64,000 bases of DNA, taken from the NCBI GenBank assembly GCA_022844105.1, contig JALHMJ010000003.1, forward strand, positions 141,887-205,886, written 5' to 3'. The stretch is from Hyphomicrobium sp. GTDB taxonomy: Bacteria; Pseudomonadota; Alphaproteobacteria; Rhizobiales; Hyphomicrobiaceae. The notes beneath the pieces are model-generated. The model ran no database searches, was not told the DNA's origin, and saw only the letters and a list, made by a program, of their open reading frames with translations. This document shows, piece by piece, positions 1 to 9,456 of this stretch (the first letter of the stretch is position 1; each line of letters begins with the position of its first letter). A program made the translations under genes and the position numbers.

Positions 1-298
1 GCGAAGGCAGTCGCGCCAGTATCAAATCGATCTTGGTGTCCAACCGGTCCACCTTAGCATCCAGACCATCCATCCGGTTTTCCAGCCTTCCCATCCGGTT
101 TTCCAGCCCATCCATGCGGCTTTCCAGCCCGTCAATCTTGCGCTCGATCGTCGAGAAGCGCTGCGTGTGAAGCAGTTGCGTTTCGCGAATGGTTGCCATC
201 TTGACATCGACGCCCGCAAATCGGGCGTTCAAGTCGTCCGGCAAATGCGCAATGATGTATTCCAAATCGGTCATCCGATTTTCAAGCGATTGGACCAC
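1..298 (-). CDS. Coiled-coil protein, 3' end missing
   Basis: The frame is read from a GTG at 298, just downstream of the purine-rich stretch GGGGGGAA, and runs off the left edge with no stop, so only about 99 residues are visible. After an N-terminal part (residues 1-50) it becomes a regular heptad repeat, for example KIDGLES, RMDGLEN, RMGRLEN. This predicts a long alpha-helical coiled coil, typical of small scaffolding or oligomerisation proteins. No catalytic motif or signal peptide is visible. The frame stays open upstream to a possible TTG at 406, so the true start is uncertain. I do not recognise a named family; the C-terminus, possibly membrane-anchored, lies outside the window. Confidence 0.6.
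   Translation of the reverse strand, partial: MVQSLENRMTDLEYIIAHLPDDLNARFAGVDVKMATIRETQLLHTQRFSTIERKIDGLESRMDGLENRMGRLENRMDGLDAKVDRLDTKIDLILARLPS
35..139 (-). repeat. Five 21-bp tandem repeats encoding heptads
   Basis: Five consecutive 21-nt units (139-119, 118-98, 97-77, 76-56, 55-35) each encode one heptad of the form (R/K)(M/I/V)(D/G)(G/R)L(E/D)(N/S/A/T). Units two and three are nearly identical at the DNA level. This looks like a coiled coil lengthened by in-frame duplication of whole heptads. Confidence 0.75.
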
Positions 299-443
299 GT
301 CTTCCCCCCATTGTGGCTGTGCTTTCCATTCCCGGCAAGTGCTGCCCGGCTCTGGTGACGAACTCTTCCGGGTGTCGGCGTCCGTCAGGAGGTAAACGGA
401 AGACAATCGGTGATCCGTCGATAAAAATGGTCCAAAATCGATG

Positions 444-1793
444 TCACCGCCCAGGTGCGAACTCAAACACCGTCTCGCCGTCGACCATAGTGCGCAGGAC
501 GCGTCCCTGCATCTTGGCTTCGTCGAATGGAGAGTTCTTGGAGCGCGAGCGCAAAAGATCTTTGTTCACGACCCAAGGCTCGTCGAGATCGACAAGGATC
601 AGGTCGGCCGGAGCGCCCTTCTGCATCCGACCGCCGGGCAGCCCGAACAATTTGGCAGGATTGACGGTGAGTGGTCGTAGCAGCGTCGGCAGCGCCACTT
701 CGCCCGAATGATAGAGACGCAGCGCTGCAGCCAGGAGCGTCTCCAGTCCCGCTGCACCGTCCGCAGCTTCCGCGAACGGCCGCCGCTTCACGTCCGCGTC
801 TTGTGGGTCGTGACTTGACACAATCGTATCGATCTCGCCGTTGGCCACTGCGTTGACCATCGCCGCGCGGTCATCTTCTTTTCTGAGCGGCGGGCGAACC
901 TTTAGGAACGTGCGGTAAGACCCGATATCGTTTTCATTCAATGTCAGGTGGTTGATCGAGACGCCGCACGTCACATCAAGACCGCGCTCCTTGGCTTGCC
1001 GAATAACGGCAAGGCTCTCCGGACATGTAATTGTCGCCGCGTGATAGCGACCGCCGGTCATTTCCACGAGCCGCACGTCGCGTTCGATCGTGATGATCTC
1101 GGCCATTTTCGAAACACCAGGCAGCCCGAGCCGTGTTGCCACCTCACCCGAGTTCATCGCTCCGCTGCCCGAGAGGTACGGGTCCTCGGTGTGATGCACG
1201 ATGAGGGCGCCGAAGTCGCGGCCATAGAGCAGCGCATTTTTCATCACGCGCGTATTGGCAACGCTCGTCTTGCCGTTGGAGAAGGCAACAGCCCCGGCCC
1301 GCTTCAACAGGCCGATCTCCGTCATCTCCTCACCCTTGAGGCCTTTGGTGACGGCAGCCATGGTGTAAATGTGCACGATCGCATTGTCGCGCGCCCGGCG
1401 CTGAATGAAGTCAACGAGCGAGACCTGGTCGATGACCGGATCGGTATCGGGCATGACGATCATCGTCGTCACACCGCCCGCCGCCGCCGAATGGCTCGCG
1501 GTCTTCAACGTCTCGCGGTGTTCGTATCCCGGCTCCCCCGTGAACACCTGGGCGTCGATGAGCCCCGGACACAGCATGTGTCCTTTGCAATCAATGACGG
1601 TGGCGCCTTCCGGTGCATTGCGCCTTAAAGACGCCCCTAAATCGGCGATCACGCCATCCTTCACGTACAGCCCGCCCGGTTCGTCACGATTGGTTTCCGG
1701 GTCGACGAGCCGTGCGTTGATAAACGCCGTCGGAGCGGTGGATTTGCGCGGCATGGCGGCGGACGGTTGGCTCATGGGATGGGGGCCGCTCAC
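444..1793 (-). CDS. pyrX: Pseudo-dihydroorotase (non-catalytic PyrC-like subunit)
   Basis: This 449-residue protein belongs to the class I dihydroorotase/amidohydrolase family but lacks the metal-binding residues. Where active enzymes have D-x-H-x-H after GLID, this one reads D80-A-Q-V-F84, so both histidines are gone. The later S/T-D-H-A-P element is SSHDPQ, and the H of the YH-x-C-H element is also absent. Known pseudo-DHOases, such as Pseudomonas PyrC', are structural partners of aspartate transcarbamoylase, and rhizobial homologues share the loss. The GTG start overlaps the pyrB stop by 4 bp, suggesting translational coupling; an ATG at 1775 is an alternative start. A true dihydroorotase must be encoded elsewhere. 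Databases often call this protein dihydroorotase. Confidence 0.9.
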   Translation of the reverse strand: MSGPHPMSQPSAAMPRKSTAPTAFINARLVDPETNRDEPGGLYVKDGVIADLGASLRRNAPEGATVIDCKGHMLCPGLIDAQVFTGEPGYEHRETLKTASHSAAAGGVTTMIVMPDTDPVIDQVSLVDFIQRRARDNAIVHIYTMAAVTKGLKGEEMTEIGLLKRAGAVAFSNGKTSVANTRVMKNALLYGRDFGALIVHHTEDPYLSGSGAMNSGEVATRLGLPGVSKMAEIITIERDVRLVEMTGGRYHAATITCPESLAVIRQAKERGLDVTCGVSINHLTLNENDIGSYRTFLKVRPPLRKEDDRAAMVNAVANGEIDTIVSSHDPQDADVKRRPFAEAADGAAGLETLLAAALRLYHSGEVALPTLLRPLTVNPAKLFGLPGGRMQKGAPADLILVDLDEPWVVNKDLLRSRSKNSPFDEAKMQGRVLRTMVDGETVFEFAPGR

Positions 1794-2761
1794 GATTTCG
1801 TTTGCTCAGGTCTGGGCAGGTTCATGGCCATCGCTTCGAGCACGGCCATGCGCACGGCGACGCCCATTTCCACCTGTTCGCGGATGACACTGCGCGGATC
1901 GTCGGCGATGGTCGAGGCGATCTCGACGCCACGGTTCATCGGTCCGGGATGCATCACGAGCGCATCGGGCTTGGCCCGTGCCAGTTTTTCGTGATCGAGC
2001 CCGAAGAAGTGGAAGTATTCGCGCACCGAGGGCACATAGGAGCTCTCCATGCGTTCCCGCTGCAGTCGCAGCATCATCACGACGTCAGCGCCTTCGATGC
2101 CCTTCCACATGTCGGTAAAAACTTCGACACCAAGCCGTTCAGGCTTTGCTGGCAGAAGGGTGGAGGGAGCAATGAGCCGCACGCGAGCGCCCATCGTGTT
2201 CAAGACGTCGATATTCGACCGCGCCACGCGTGAATGCAGAATGTCGCCGCAGATCGCAACCGTCAGGCCCGCGATGCGCCCCTTGGCTCGCCGGATGGTC
2301 AAAGCATCGAGGAGGGCCTGCGTCGGATGCTGATGTGCCCCATCCCCCGCGTTGATCACCGAACAATCGACCTTCTGCGACAGCAGTTCCACCGCGCCCG
2401 CCGCATGATGGCGCACCACGATGATATCGGGGCGCATGGCGTTCAAGGTGATGGCTGTATCGACGAGCGTTTCGCCCTTCGTCACGGACGACGTCGCAAC
2501 ATTCATGTTCATGACGTCGGCGCCGAGCCGTTTCGCGGCCAGTTCAAACGAGGCTTGTGTCCGCGTCGAACTTTCGAAGAATAGATTGATGTGCGTCCGT
2601 CCACGCAAAACCTGCCGCTTTTTCTCCGCCTGAGGCGGCGAATCGGCGTTCTTGTCGGCAAGGTCGAGGAGAAAATCGATCTCGGGCACCGTCAGTCTCT
2701 CAGTCGAGAGAAGGTGGCGGTGGGCGAAGCTCTTGAATTGCTTCTGTGCGGAGTGGGCCAT
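1790..2761 (-). CDS. pyrB: Aspartate carbamoyltransferase catalytic subunit
   Basis: PyrB condenses carbamoyl phosphate with L-aspartate, the committed step of cytoplasmic pyrimidine synthesis. The 323-residue length is normal for a class A bacterial ATCase chain. The carbamoyl-phosphate loop FFESSTRTQ (about residues 61-69) and the HPTQALLD motif (about 146) are present, as is the late HPGPMNRG segment. It is the first gene of a two-gene unit with the pseudo-dihydroorotase, overlapping it by 4 bp. No pyrI regulatory-chain gene is present, consistent with a PyrB/pseudo-DHO complex. Confidence 0.97.
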   Translation of the reverse strand: MAHSAQKQFKSFAHRHLLSTERLTVPEIDFLLDLADKNADSPPQAEKKRQVLRGRTHINLFFESSTRTQASFELAAKRLGADVMNMNVATSSVTKGETLVDTAITLNAMRPDIIVVRHHAAGAVELLSQKVDCSVINAGDGAHQHPTQALLDALTIRRAKGRIAGLTVAICGDILHSRVARSNIDVLNTMGARVRLIAPSTLLPAKPERLGVEVFTDMWKGIEGADVVMMLRLQRERMESSYVPSVREYFHFFGLDHEKLARAKPDALVMHPGPMNRGVEIASTIADDPRSVIREQVEMGVAVRMAVLEAMAMNLPRPEQTKS

Positions 2762-2884
2762 TAAAGCGGTGTCTATACGCGTTCAGTTCGGGCCCCGCAA
2801 GCGTCTCTCCACAACCTTGCCCAATTGGCGCGACTTCAAGGTTGCGATGTGCTTAAAAGCTGCGGTCAGGGAGGCAGTTCGAGA

Positions 2885-4555
2885 ATGAGCGACCGCTTCG
2901 CGACCCACGCTGTGACAAACCAGCCCCCTCCACTTACCGACGTCAATCTGTTTGCCTGCGATGTCGCCCTGGCGGATGCCATCGCGCGCGAAGGCGCCGC
3001 CTCCGCCGCCCGTACTCTGAATGGCTTTGGCCTGACGGCCGGCTCCGAGGAGGCGCAAGAACTGGCGTATCTCGCCAATATTCATCCGCCCAAACTCGAA
3101 ACCCACGACCGTTTCGGCCGCCGGCTGGATGTGGTCACCTATCACCCCGCCTACCACGACCTGATGCGTCTATCGTGTGCGGAAGGCATTGCCAATTCGA
3201 CGTGGACGCATCTCGGACCTGCCGGCGGATCGCCCGACAAGGCCGCGCACGTCGTTCGCGCCGCTCACCTTTATCTCGCCGTGCAAATGGAGCCGGGCCA
3301 CTGTTGCCCGCTGACAATGACCAATGCGGCGGTGCCCGTTCTCATGAAAAATGAGACGCTCGCGCAGGACTGGCTGCCATTGCTGCTGTCGCGCACCTAT
3401 GATCCCCGCTTTGAACCCGCCGCCGACAAGTCCGGTGCCATGATCGGCATGGCCATGACGGAAAAGCAGGGCGGAACCGACGTCCGCGCCAACACAACAA
3501 GCGCTATTCGCAATGGCGACGGTCTCTATTCGATCACTGGGCACAAATGGTTCATGTCGGCACCCATGTCCGATGCGTTCCTCGTGCTGGCCCAGGCTAA
3601 AGGTGGTCTATCGCTCTTCCTGGTGCCGCGATTTCTTCCCGATGGCACAGTCAACGCCATCCACCTCCAACGGCTGAAAGACAAGCTCGGCAACCGCTCG
3701 AATGCGTCCTCGGAAGTCGAGTTTCACGACGCCAGCGGTTGGTTGATCGGCGAGGAAGGCCGCGGCGTCGCAACCGTGGTTGATATGCTGACGTATTGCC
3801 GGCTCGACTGCGCGATATCCTCTGCCGCCTTGATGCGTTCAGCCGTGGCACAAGCGGTTCACCACGCTGAGCATCGCTTCGTGGATGGCCGCGCGTTGGT
3901 CGGCGAACCGCTGATGCAGCAAGTTTTGGCGGACTTGACCCTCGATGTGGAGGCAGCCGTCGCACTTTCGTTCCGCCTTGCCCGGTCATTCGATCGCGCC
4001 CGTGACCCGCGCGCGGCAGCATGGCGCCGGCTGATGACCCCGGTCACCAAATACTGGGTCACCAAGATCACGTCGCCGCTCATCTGTGAAGCGATGGAGT
4101 GCCTTGGCGGCAATGGCTATGTCGAGAATTGGCCCATGGCGCGCCTGTATCGCGAAGCGCCTGTGAATGCGATTTGGGAGGGCTCCGGCAATGTGATGGC
4201 GCTCGATGTCTTGCGCGTCTTGCAGAAGGAGCCCGATGTTGTCGAATACGTGACCGAAGAGTTGCGCGGCGCGTGTGCCGGCGATGCGGTTCTCGCCGCC
4301 GCTTTCGAGCGCCTGCAAACTGTTCTGTTCGAACCGCGCCTGCTTGACGTAAGGGCTCGGCAACTCGTCGAAGGTTTGGCCAAACTCGCCGCCGCGGCGA
4401 TCCTGCGGGCTCAAGGCAATACCGCCGTCGCGGATGCCTTCATCGCCACGCGGATCGACGGAGCCGCGCGCCAGACCTACGGCCAGGGACTAGACCGATC
4501 CGACATGAAGGCCATACTGGCCCGCGCGACGCCGAACCGGCCGTTGCCGGGCTGA
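2885..4555 (+). CDS. aidB: AidB-type acyl-CoA dehydrogenase
   Basis: A 556-residue flavoprotein of the acyl-CoA dehydrogenase superfamily. The N-terminus (ATHAVTNQPPPLTDVNLF) and length match E. coli AidB, an alkylation-response protein that binds FAD and DNA, better than beta-oxidation enzymes of about 380 residues. The FAD-binding region MAMTEKQGGTDVR is near residue 200, and the C-terminal CLGGNGYVENWPMARLYREAP segment carries the helical-domain signature. The ATG at 2885 was chosen because GGAGG lies 11 nt upstream and the longer frame to 2825 has no family match. It is divergent from pyrB. Native substrate is unknown; a role in alkylation protection is by family only. Confidence 0.88.
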   Translation: MSDRFATHAVTNQPPPLTDVNLFACDVALADAIAREGAASAARTLNGFGLTAGSEEAQELAYLANIHPPKLETHDRFGRRLDVVTYHPAYHDLMRLSCAEGIANSTWTHLGPAGGSPDKAAHVVRAAHLYLAVQMEPGHCCPLTMTNAAVPVLMKNETLAQDWLPLLLSRTYDPRFEPAADKSGAMIGMAMTEKQGGTDVRANTTSAIRNGDGLYSITGHKWFMSAPMSDAFLVLAQAKGGLSLFLVPRFLPDGTVNAIHLQRLKDKLGNRSNASSEVEFHDASGWLIGEEGRGVATVVDMLTYCRLDCAISSAALMRSAVAQAVHHAEHRFVDGRALVGEPLMQQVLADLTLDVEAAVALSFRLARSFDRARDPRAAAWRRLMTPVTKYWVTKITSPLICEAMECLGGNGYVENWPMARLYREAPVNAIWEGSGNVMALDVLRVLQKEPDVVEYVTEELRGACAGDAVLAAAFERLQTVLFEPRLLDVRARQLVEGLAKLAAAAILRAQGNTAVADAFIATRIDGAARQTYGQGLDRSDMKAILARATPNRPLPG

Positions 4556-4600
4556 CGCCGAAATCGCGGTTGCGGGGGCTTGGCCGCTGCGTTACACGAT

Positions 4601-4613
4601 CCCGCGAGGCGGG
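4601..4613 (+). terminator. Possible terminator after aidB
   Basis: CCCGC-GAG-GCGGG forms a 5-bp GC stem with a three-base loop, followed by a pyrimidine-rich CCCTTTCTT. It sits 46 nt after the aidB stop. The stem is short and the U tract is interrupted, so this is tentative. Confidence 0.3.
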
Positions 4614-4714
4614 CCCTTTCTTCATGTTTCCGGCTCATCGTCGCTCCAAAATCAGGCCATCCGTATTCCGCGTGTTCGAAGTTGCGTTGGGAACGAAGCC
4701 TTTTGATGGTGTTA

Positions 4715-4789
<75 letters not shown>

Positions 4790-4902
4790 GGTTTTTTGAA
4801 TCAGATCAAGCGCTTGCGCGCGCCCAAATGTGCTCGCGGTAACGGTGTGGATAGCGGAAAACGAACGAGATCTACCCGGAGGCTGCGGACCAAGTAGATC
4901 CA

Positions 4903-6039
4903 TCAACGCTGAACGGCATCCTGAACTCTGGCCGCAGTCCCTACATCTGTCGATCCTGCGTGCACGGCCCAGTCGGAACAGATCCGAAAAGCATCCTGAT
5001 CTGGCCACAGCCCATCAAAGTACTTCAAATCTTGTTTTTTGAGAATCATCTCGTGGGTCAGACGGCGGTCTCCGCCGAGGCATGCGAGTGCACCGGCGAC
5101 ATTGCGGTGCTTGTCCAGATCATAATCCGACACGAGCGCTTTTAGTCCGGCTCGCATTGTAGGCCAGTCGGCATATGCGAACTTGAACAGTGTGAGCCCG
5201 TAGTAGAGCTGCATGGCATTCGTGTAGATGCGCGGATATAGGTCGGGCCTCTTCTTCATAGTGGGCAAGTCTTGCGCCCAGCCCGCAAAGAGAAACAAGC
5301 TTGCCGGTTCGCCACCCCATTGCGTCGTAAAGCGATTGGAAGCCAGGATCGGCAATTGGATGTTTTCCGGAAACGCTGCGACGCCGTCTTGAACGAGAGC
5401 TTTGATATCGTCCTCACTCCGACCCTGGAATATTCCAACTTCAACCATAAGCTGGAACCAGTACGGGTCGCGCGCACCAATTGCCTTGTTGGCCAGTAGG
5501 TACTGGCGAACCTCCTCGAGTTTTTTCTGATCGGGTGTGAAACCCTCGGTGTTCTGACCCGCCTGCGTCAGCGCCTGGCGCCAGGGACCGGCTACAACAT
5601 TCAACATGTTGGTAGCCCTTAGAACAATAGGAATTGGCGATTGCGGCCGCTCACGCTGCCATTTCTCGTACATGCCGACATTCAAACGGAGGTCGCCTTC
5701 GAGTATCGTCTTTGCAGCTTCATAATAGTACACCGTTGCCATCTGACCGTCGGATAGCACGATGCGCCGACTTAACATCAAGCGATGCAAGTCCTCGATT
5801 TTTTGATCCTCGTCGATTAACTGCATGGCGTGCCGTTCAAGGGCTCCACGCACAATATCGTCGAGGCCCCCGTGTAGCTGTATCCTGGCCGTATCCCATT
5901 CGGGCTCGTTCAGGTGAGCTAATAGTTTTCGATACAGCGCCATTTCATCGGCAGGGAATAATTTTTGACTTGGTGCGAGCGCAAACTTGGCGGAAACAAT
6001 GATAACCGCGATAAAAAAAACGAGCAGGAAATTTTTCAT
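4903..6039 (-). CDS. Exported protein, DUF4034-like, island gene 2
   Basis: The predicted protein has 378 residues and begins MKNFLLVFFIAVIIVSAKFALA, an uncleaved signal anchor or signal peptide. The body is alpha-helical, with a central W-x-x-E-x-P-x-S segment and the element WGGEPASLFLFAGWA that recalls DUF4034 proteins; this assignment is tentative. Its C-terminal third (PRIYTNAMQLYYG ... AFRICSDWA) aligns by eye with that of the upstream neighbour, so the two are divergent paralogues. The start at 6039 is preferred over the longer frame to 6147 because the extra 36 residues are not protein-like and overlap the neighbour. It starts 4 nt after that gene ends, so the two are probably co-transcribed. 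Function is unknown. Confidence 0.75.
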   Translation of the reverse strand: MKNFLLVFFIAVIIVSAKFALAPSQKLFPADEMALYRKLLAHLNEPEWDTARIQLHGGLDDIVRGALERHAMQLIDEDQKIEDLHRLMLSRRIVLSDGQMATVYYYEAAKTILEGDLRLNVGMYEKWQRERPQSPIPIVLRATNMLNVVAGPWRQALTQAGQNTEGFTPDQKKLEEVRQYLLANKAIGARDPYWFQLMVEVGIFQGRSEDDIKALVQDGVAAFPENIQLPILASNRFTTQWGGEPASLFLFAGWAQDLPTMKKRPDLYPRIYTNAMQLYYGLTLFKFAYADWPTMRAGLKALVSDYDLDKHRNVAGALACLGGDRRLTHEMILKKQDLKYFDGLWPDQDAFRICSDWAVHAGSTDVGTAARVQDAVQR

Positions 6040-6043
6040 GGCA

Positions 6044-7354
6044 TCAGTTCTCGATTTCGCGCTGCGGCATTTCCTGCAATTCGAAGGGATCTTCGCGCGG
6101 CTTGTCTTGTGTGTCGTTCTCCGCGGTCCAGGCCCGGCATATCTCAAAAAATTCCGGATTGCCCCAAATCGATTGGATGGGACGGCCCCTGATCCGACTC
6201 CACAAGGCTTGGGAGGTGCTCTTGTCCGCGACCACGCAGGACATGAGGGCTAGGCGCTGATACATGAACTCAATTTTATGCTTTTCCGTTAGTTCACGCA
6301 CACCTGCCGCGAAGCGCTCGGGGCTCATCTTCAGCAATTGAAAAGACTGCGGTCCATGGCCTAAAAGGACCGACAAATAGACCCTCGTATACGCGGCATT
6401 CCGTTCGCCCTCAGGCGCATATTCGCCGGCGGCAATTGCGAGCAACTCAATGTCTCGAGCCGGGAATTGCGAGGCATTCATCACCCCTGTTGTTGAGCTG
6501 GTGAATATGCCAACTGAACCGGAAAATTTCGAGGCGCCTTCCTTCGCCAGCGCGAAAATCTCGTGCGTCGTGGCGGATTGCATCGCACGAATTTTGATCA
6601 TGGTTTCATACCAAATCGGATTGGCGATGGCTGCTTGAGGCGCAGTATCGAGTGCTGCCTTGGCGCGGGCGAGATAGGCGTCGCGATCGAAATTCTCAAA
6701 CACAGCTCCGGAACCGCGACCATTGTCTATACTTCCAGCAAGAGCGATGTTCTTGAGCATCAATGCCTTGAATACAGGTGCGAAGACGGACGCAGTATGC
6801 CGTTGCTCCCACACCGTGACGGCATCGAGAACATATTCGATAACGAAGCGTTGCCGGAATTCGTCGGAGTTTTCCGCGTTAAACCGCTCGTACACGATAT
6901 TCAACTTTGGGACCCCGCTCGCGGTTCGTGCGTCGGTCTTGAGATAGCGGGTAAGTGTGGATTCGAACTGATCCAGCATGACTCCATCGGGCACCAGGCC
7001 GTGACGGGCCATCTCTCCGATTACCCGTCGCTCCGTGAGTTCATCACCGGGAGGTGCACTGGCATCGGCCAACTGCGGCGTGGCGTCGAGACCTGTGTAG
7101 GGAATTAGGGCCTCGAGTGGGCTCTTCTCGATCACGTAGTCTTTGTGAATGAAGACGGCATCGTGCTGCGATTGTGCGGGGGGCGTTTCTCGGACTGGTC
7201 CCGGGCCGCCGCCGGGCAGGACGTGCTGAATAGAGGCCGGTGCTTCGTCGTCCGCGCCAGCGGCACAGGTGCCCTGCCACAAGGTGGTGGAAATGCTCAA
7301 TAGACCAAGTATCAAGGTCGCCTGTGCGTTTCGATGATCGAAACCGCGCCGCAT
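6044..7354 (-). CDS. Exported protein, paralogue, island gene 1
   Basis: A 436-residue protein that begins MRRGFDHRNAQATLILGLLS and has a classical signal peptide ending near TCAAGADD. GGAGG lies 6 nt before the ATG at 7354, which decides this start over the longer frame to 7456. After a proline-rich linker the body is mostly helical. The C-terminal part (AAYTRVYLSVLLG ... EFFEICRAWT) resembles that of the downstream gene, including the closing W-x-(x)2-FxIC-x-W pattern. The two genes form the whole cargo of the tRNA-Thr island. No enzyme motif is recognised; a periplasmic role is inferred from the signal peptide. Confidence 0.75.
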   Translation of the reverse strand: MRRGFDHRNAQATLILGLLSISTTLWQGTCAAGADDEAPASIQHVLPGGGPGPVRETPPAQSQHDAVFIHKDYVIEKSPLEALIPYTGLDATPQLADASAPPGDELTERRVIGEMARHGLVPDGVMLDQFESTLTRYLKTDARTASGVPKLNIVYERFNAENSDEFRQRFVIEYVLDAVTVWEQRHTASVFAPVFKALMLKNIALAGSIDNGRGSGAVFENFDRDAYLARAKAALDTAPQAAIANPIWYETMIKIRAMQSATTHEIFALAKEGASKFSGSVGIFTSSTTGVMNASQFPARDIELLAIAAGEYAPEGERNAAYTRVYLSVLLGHGPQSFQLLKMSPERFAAGVRELTEKHKIEFMYQRLALMSCVVADKSTSQALWSRIRGRPIQSIWGNPEFFEICRAWTAENDTQDKPREDPFELQEMPQREIEN

Positions 7355-7597
7355 CAAGCGCCTCCATAAAAAGTCTTCAATCTCAAAAAATCCAACCATA
7401 AGATCATCAACAAGACGTTTAGGCTGTAGGGCACACGTACCGCAAAGCCGAGGCAAGGTCGGTTAGCCAACCCTATGCACCCGGGACAGGCGACATTGAC
7501 CATCGAGGAGCGACGCTGCTTGTTAAGGCAGGCTTCAGAAAAAACAGACCTTTCAAGGCGATAACCACGGAGTTCCCTGGACTTCTCCGACGCCGTT
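7355..7597. other. Island-internal non-coding segment before attR
   Basis: This segment lies between the start of island gene 1 and the right repeat, and should contain the promoter of the two island genes. I see the ribosome-binding site next to 7354 but no convincing -35/-10 pair, tRNA or integrase remnant. Confidence 0.4.
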
Positions 7598-7642
7598 TTG
7601 GTAAGGGAGAGGTCGAGAGTTCAATCCCCTCCGGCAGCACCA
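7598..7642 (+). repeat. Direct repeat, right copy (attR-like tRNA-Thr 3' fragment)
   Basis: An exact 45-base copy of the 3' end of the tRNA-Thr gene, including CCA, without the 5' half. It cannot fold into a tRNA. It marks the right boundary of the island. Confidence 0.85.
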
Positions 7643-7845
7643 TTCGCCCGCTTTCGAATCGAACGGGTAACCGCGTCCAGGTCTCGTCTCGGCAGGCCGG
7701 GCTTGTCGTGCTAAATCGGACGTGGACGCGAGAGAGCGGCGCGAAGGGCGGTACCGATCGCTGCCTGCGCGTGCAATCCGCCCTCGGCATACCAACGTAG
7801 ATCTCGCATGACTGTTCGATGCACCATCCGGACCCCGTTGATCCC

Positions 7846-8457
7846 ATGAAAAGTAAGACGACCAAGCTCATGACGGCTTCGCCTGAATTAGACGTTCGAC
7901 CGTCTCGCGCCGAGGCGGAAGCCGCCGTGCGAACCCTCATCAATTGGGTTGGCGAAGACCCCTCGCGTGACGGGCTGCTTGAAACCCCATCGCGCGTCGT
8001 GCGGGCCTACGAAGAATATTTTCGTGGCTATGCGCAGGACCCGGAAGACATTCTCAATAAGACGTTCGAAGAAATCGAAGGCTATGACGAAATGATCGTC
8101 CTGCGTTCGATCCGGTTCGAGAGCCATTGCGAACATCACATGGCTCCAATCATCGGCCGCGCCTGGGTTGGCTACATTCCTAACGGCCGCGTCGTTGGGA
8201 TATCCAAACTCGCTCGCGTCGTTGAGGCGTATGCAAAGCGCCTGCAGATCCAAGAAAAAATGACAGCGCAGATTGCCAACGCCATCGATACGGTTCTCAA
8301 GCCTCAGGGCGTCGCGGTTGTCATCAAAGCCGAACATCAGTGCATGACGGCGCGCGGTGTCATGAAGCCCGGCACCGACCTCGTGACCAGCCGCATGCTC
8401 GGGATCTTTCGCGACAATGCGATCACCCGTCAGGAATTCCTGTCAATGGTGGATTGA
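7846..8457 (+). CDS. folE: GTP cyclohydrolase I
   Basis: FolE converts GTP to 7,8-dihydroneopterin triphosphate and formate, the first step of folate synthesis. The zinc and catalytic elements are present: [14 protein letters not shown] (Cys and His ligands), [20 protein letters not shown] and the late [10 protein letters not shown] with its second Cys. With the ATG at 7846 the protein has 203 residues, close to the alphaproteobacterial norm. ATGs at 7819 and 7870 are also in frame, and none has a clear ribosome-binding site, so the start is uncertain by about nine codons either way. It stands alone to the right of the tRNA-Thr island. Confidence 0.95.
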   Translation: MKSKTTKLMTASPELDVRPSRAEAEAAVRTLINWVGEDPSRDGLLETPSRVVRAYEEYFRGYAQDPEDILNKTFEEIEGYDEMIVLRSIRFESHCEHHMAPIIGRAWVGYIPNGRVVGISKLARVVEAYAKRLQIQEKMTAQIANAIDTVLKPQGVAVVIKAEHQCMTARGVMKPGTDLVTSRMLGIFRDNAITRQEFLSMVD

Positions 8458-8508
8458 GGCGGCGCTCTGGCGTGCTGCTATGTGGTTGCGCAGTATCGGT
8501 GCGGAGTG

Positions 8509-9291
8509 TCAGTCGATCAGCAACTCCGGCCGGTATTCGAAGTGCATGGTGTCGTAATGATACCATCGTCCGCCCCAGATAAAGCCGTGCTTTTCAAATA
8601 TGCGGACGATCTCAAGCGGGATTTCGTTGCGCCACAGATAGCGTCCGGCAGAGTCGGGTTTGCTCCACCGCCAATAGTCGGCGTGCCGCAGTGCAAGGTC
8701 GATGGCGATACCGTGGCCGTGCGTTGACAGGCGGCCGGTGCCGGCAATGACACGGCAACTGTACGTGCCAGCAATCGGCTGAAGGTAGGCGTCGAACGAA
8801 CTTGGAAGCGCGTCGAGTTCAGCCGACACAGCCGACAGCTTTTCCGCCACGCCGTTGATCCGGGTGACCTTGATTTTGGTGACACCGCGCGTCGGCAGCC
8901 AAGCAACCTCAACGAGATTCTTTTCGACACCACCCTTGCGGCAGTTGCCGTACATCCGGTCAAAGAATTGATCAGGACGCGCTCGCCCCGGATCTGCATT
9001 GACAGTGGGCGGGGCTGGCTCGCCGCGGGGATAGGGAATGGCAAAAATATCGGCGAGATCCGGATCCTCAAGCAGGGCATTGAATGATTTTTCTCCCTTG
9101 CCGTCGTCAATGGCCATCCGTGTTCCGTCACGCCAAACGATGTGCCCGCCGTCCACGGCCGCGATCTGGGCTGGATAAGCAGTCCGCAGCCGCCGGCCGG
9201 CCTCGGCCGCCGACACCGGATCGGCCCGAGCCGCGTGATCTGGCAAGGCCACCGCCCCAGCCACGCATAAGTATCTCAAATAGCGATACAA
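8509..9291 (-). CDS. Secreted M15-family D-alanyl-D-alanine carboxypeptidase-like protein
   Basis: A 260-residue protein with an N-terminal signal peptide (MYRYLRYLCVAGAVALPDHAARA). The C-terminal half has the zinc-peptidase M15 signature: STHGHGIAIDLALR (His and Asp ligands of the S-x-H-x-x-G-x-A-x-D type) and the terminal HFEYRPELL, which supplies the third ligand. The family removes D-Ala from, or cuts, peptidoglycan peptides in the periplasm. About 110 residues before the domain have no obvious motif. It is convergent with folE across 51 nt. Exact bond specificity cannot be told. Confidence 0.85.
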   Translation of the reverse strand: MYRYLRYLCVAGAVALPDHAARADPVSAAEAGRRLRTAYPAQIAAVDGGHIVWRDGTRMAIDDGKGEKSFNALLEDPDLADIFAIPYPRGEPAPPTVNADPGRARPDQFFDRMYGNCRKGGVEKNLVEVAWLPTRGVTKIKVTRINGVAEKLSAVSAELDALPSSFDAYLQPIAGTYSCRVIAGTGRLSTHGHGIAIDLALRHADYWRWSKPDSAGRYLWRNEIPLEIVRIFEKHGFIWGGRWYHYDTMHFEYRPELLID

Positions 9292-9456
9292 TTTCTGCTC
9301 ATAACCGTGCGAGTTGAAACATCCGCTTCTTCTTTACCGCAAAAGAACACCTGCTACAGTGTTCCCCAAGCAGCAGCCAGTTTGAAGCCTGATGAGAAGT
9401 CCGCCTGCCGGATAACGGCAATTTGCGGTCTGGACCAGGTTCTGGGGACCAAGAAC

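Noticed and set aside
35-139. Repeats at the left edge as a CRISPR or integron array
   Set aside because: They are in-frame coding heptads without spacers.
948-1628. 226-codon plus-strand frame
   Set aside because: Antisense to the pseudo-dihydroorotase, with no protein-family likeness.
4790-7597. Searched for an integrase, recombinase or toxin-antitoxin pair in the tRNA-Thr island
   Set aside because: No such motif (for example R-H-R-Y or a transposase DDE pattern) was visible in any frame.
7473-7943. Long minus-strand frame across the right tRNA fragment and the folE start
   Set aside because: It again includes the antisense tRNA translation (PEGIELSTSPLP) and overlaps folE; no family likeness.
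9307-9456. Longer N-terminus for the Ppx/GppA gene
   Set aside because: The 50 extra residues look non-coding and crowd the divergent promoter; the GTG at 9457 has a ribosome-binding site and precedes the domain.
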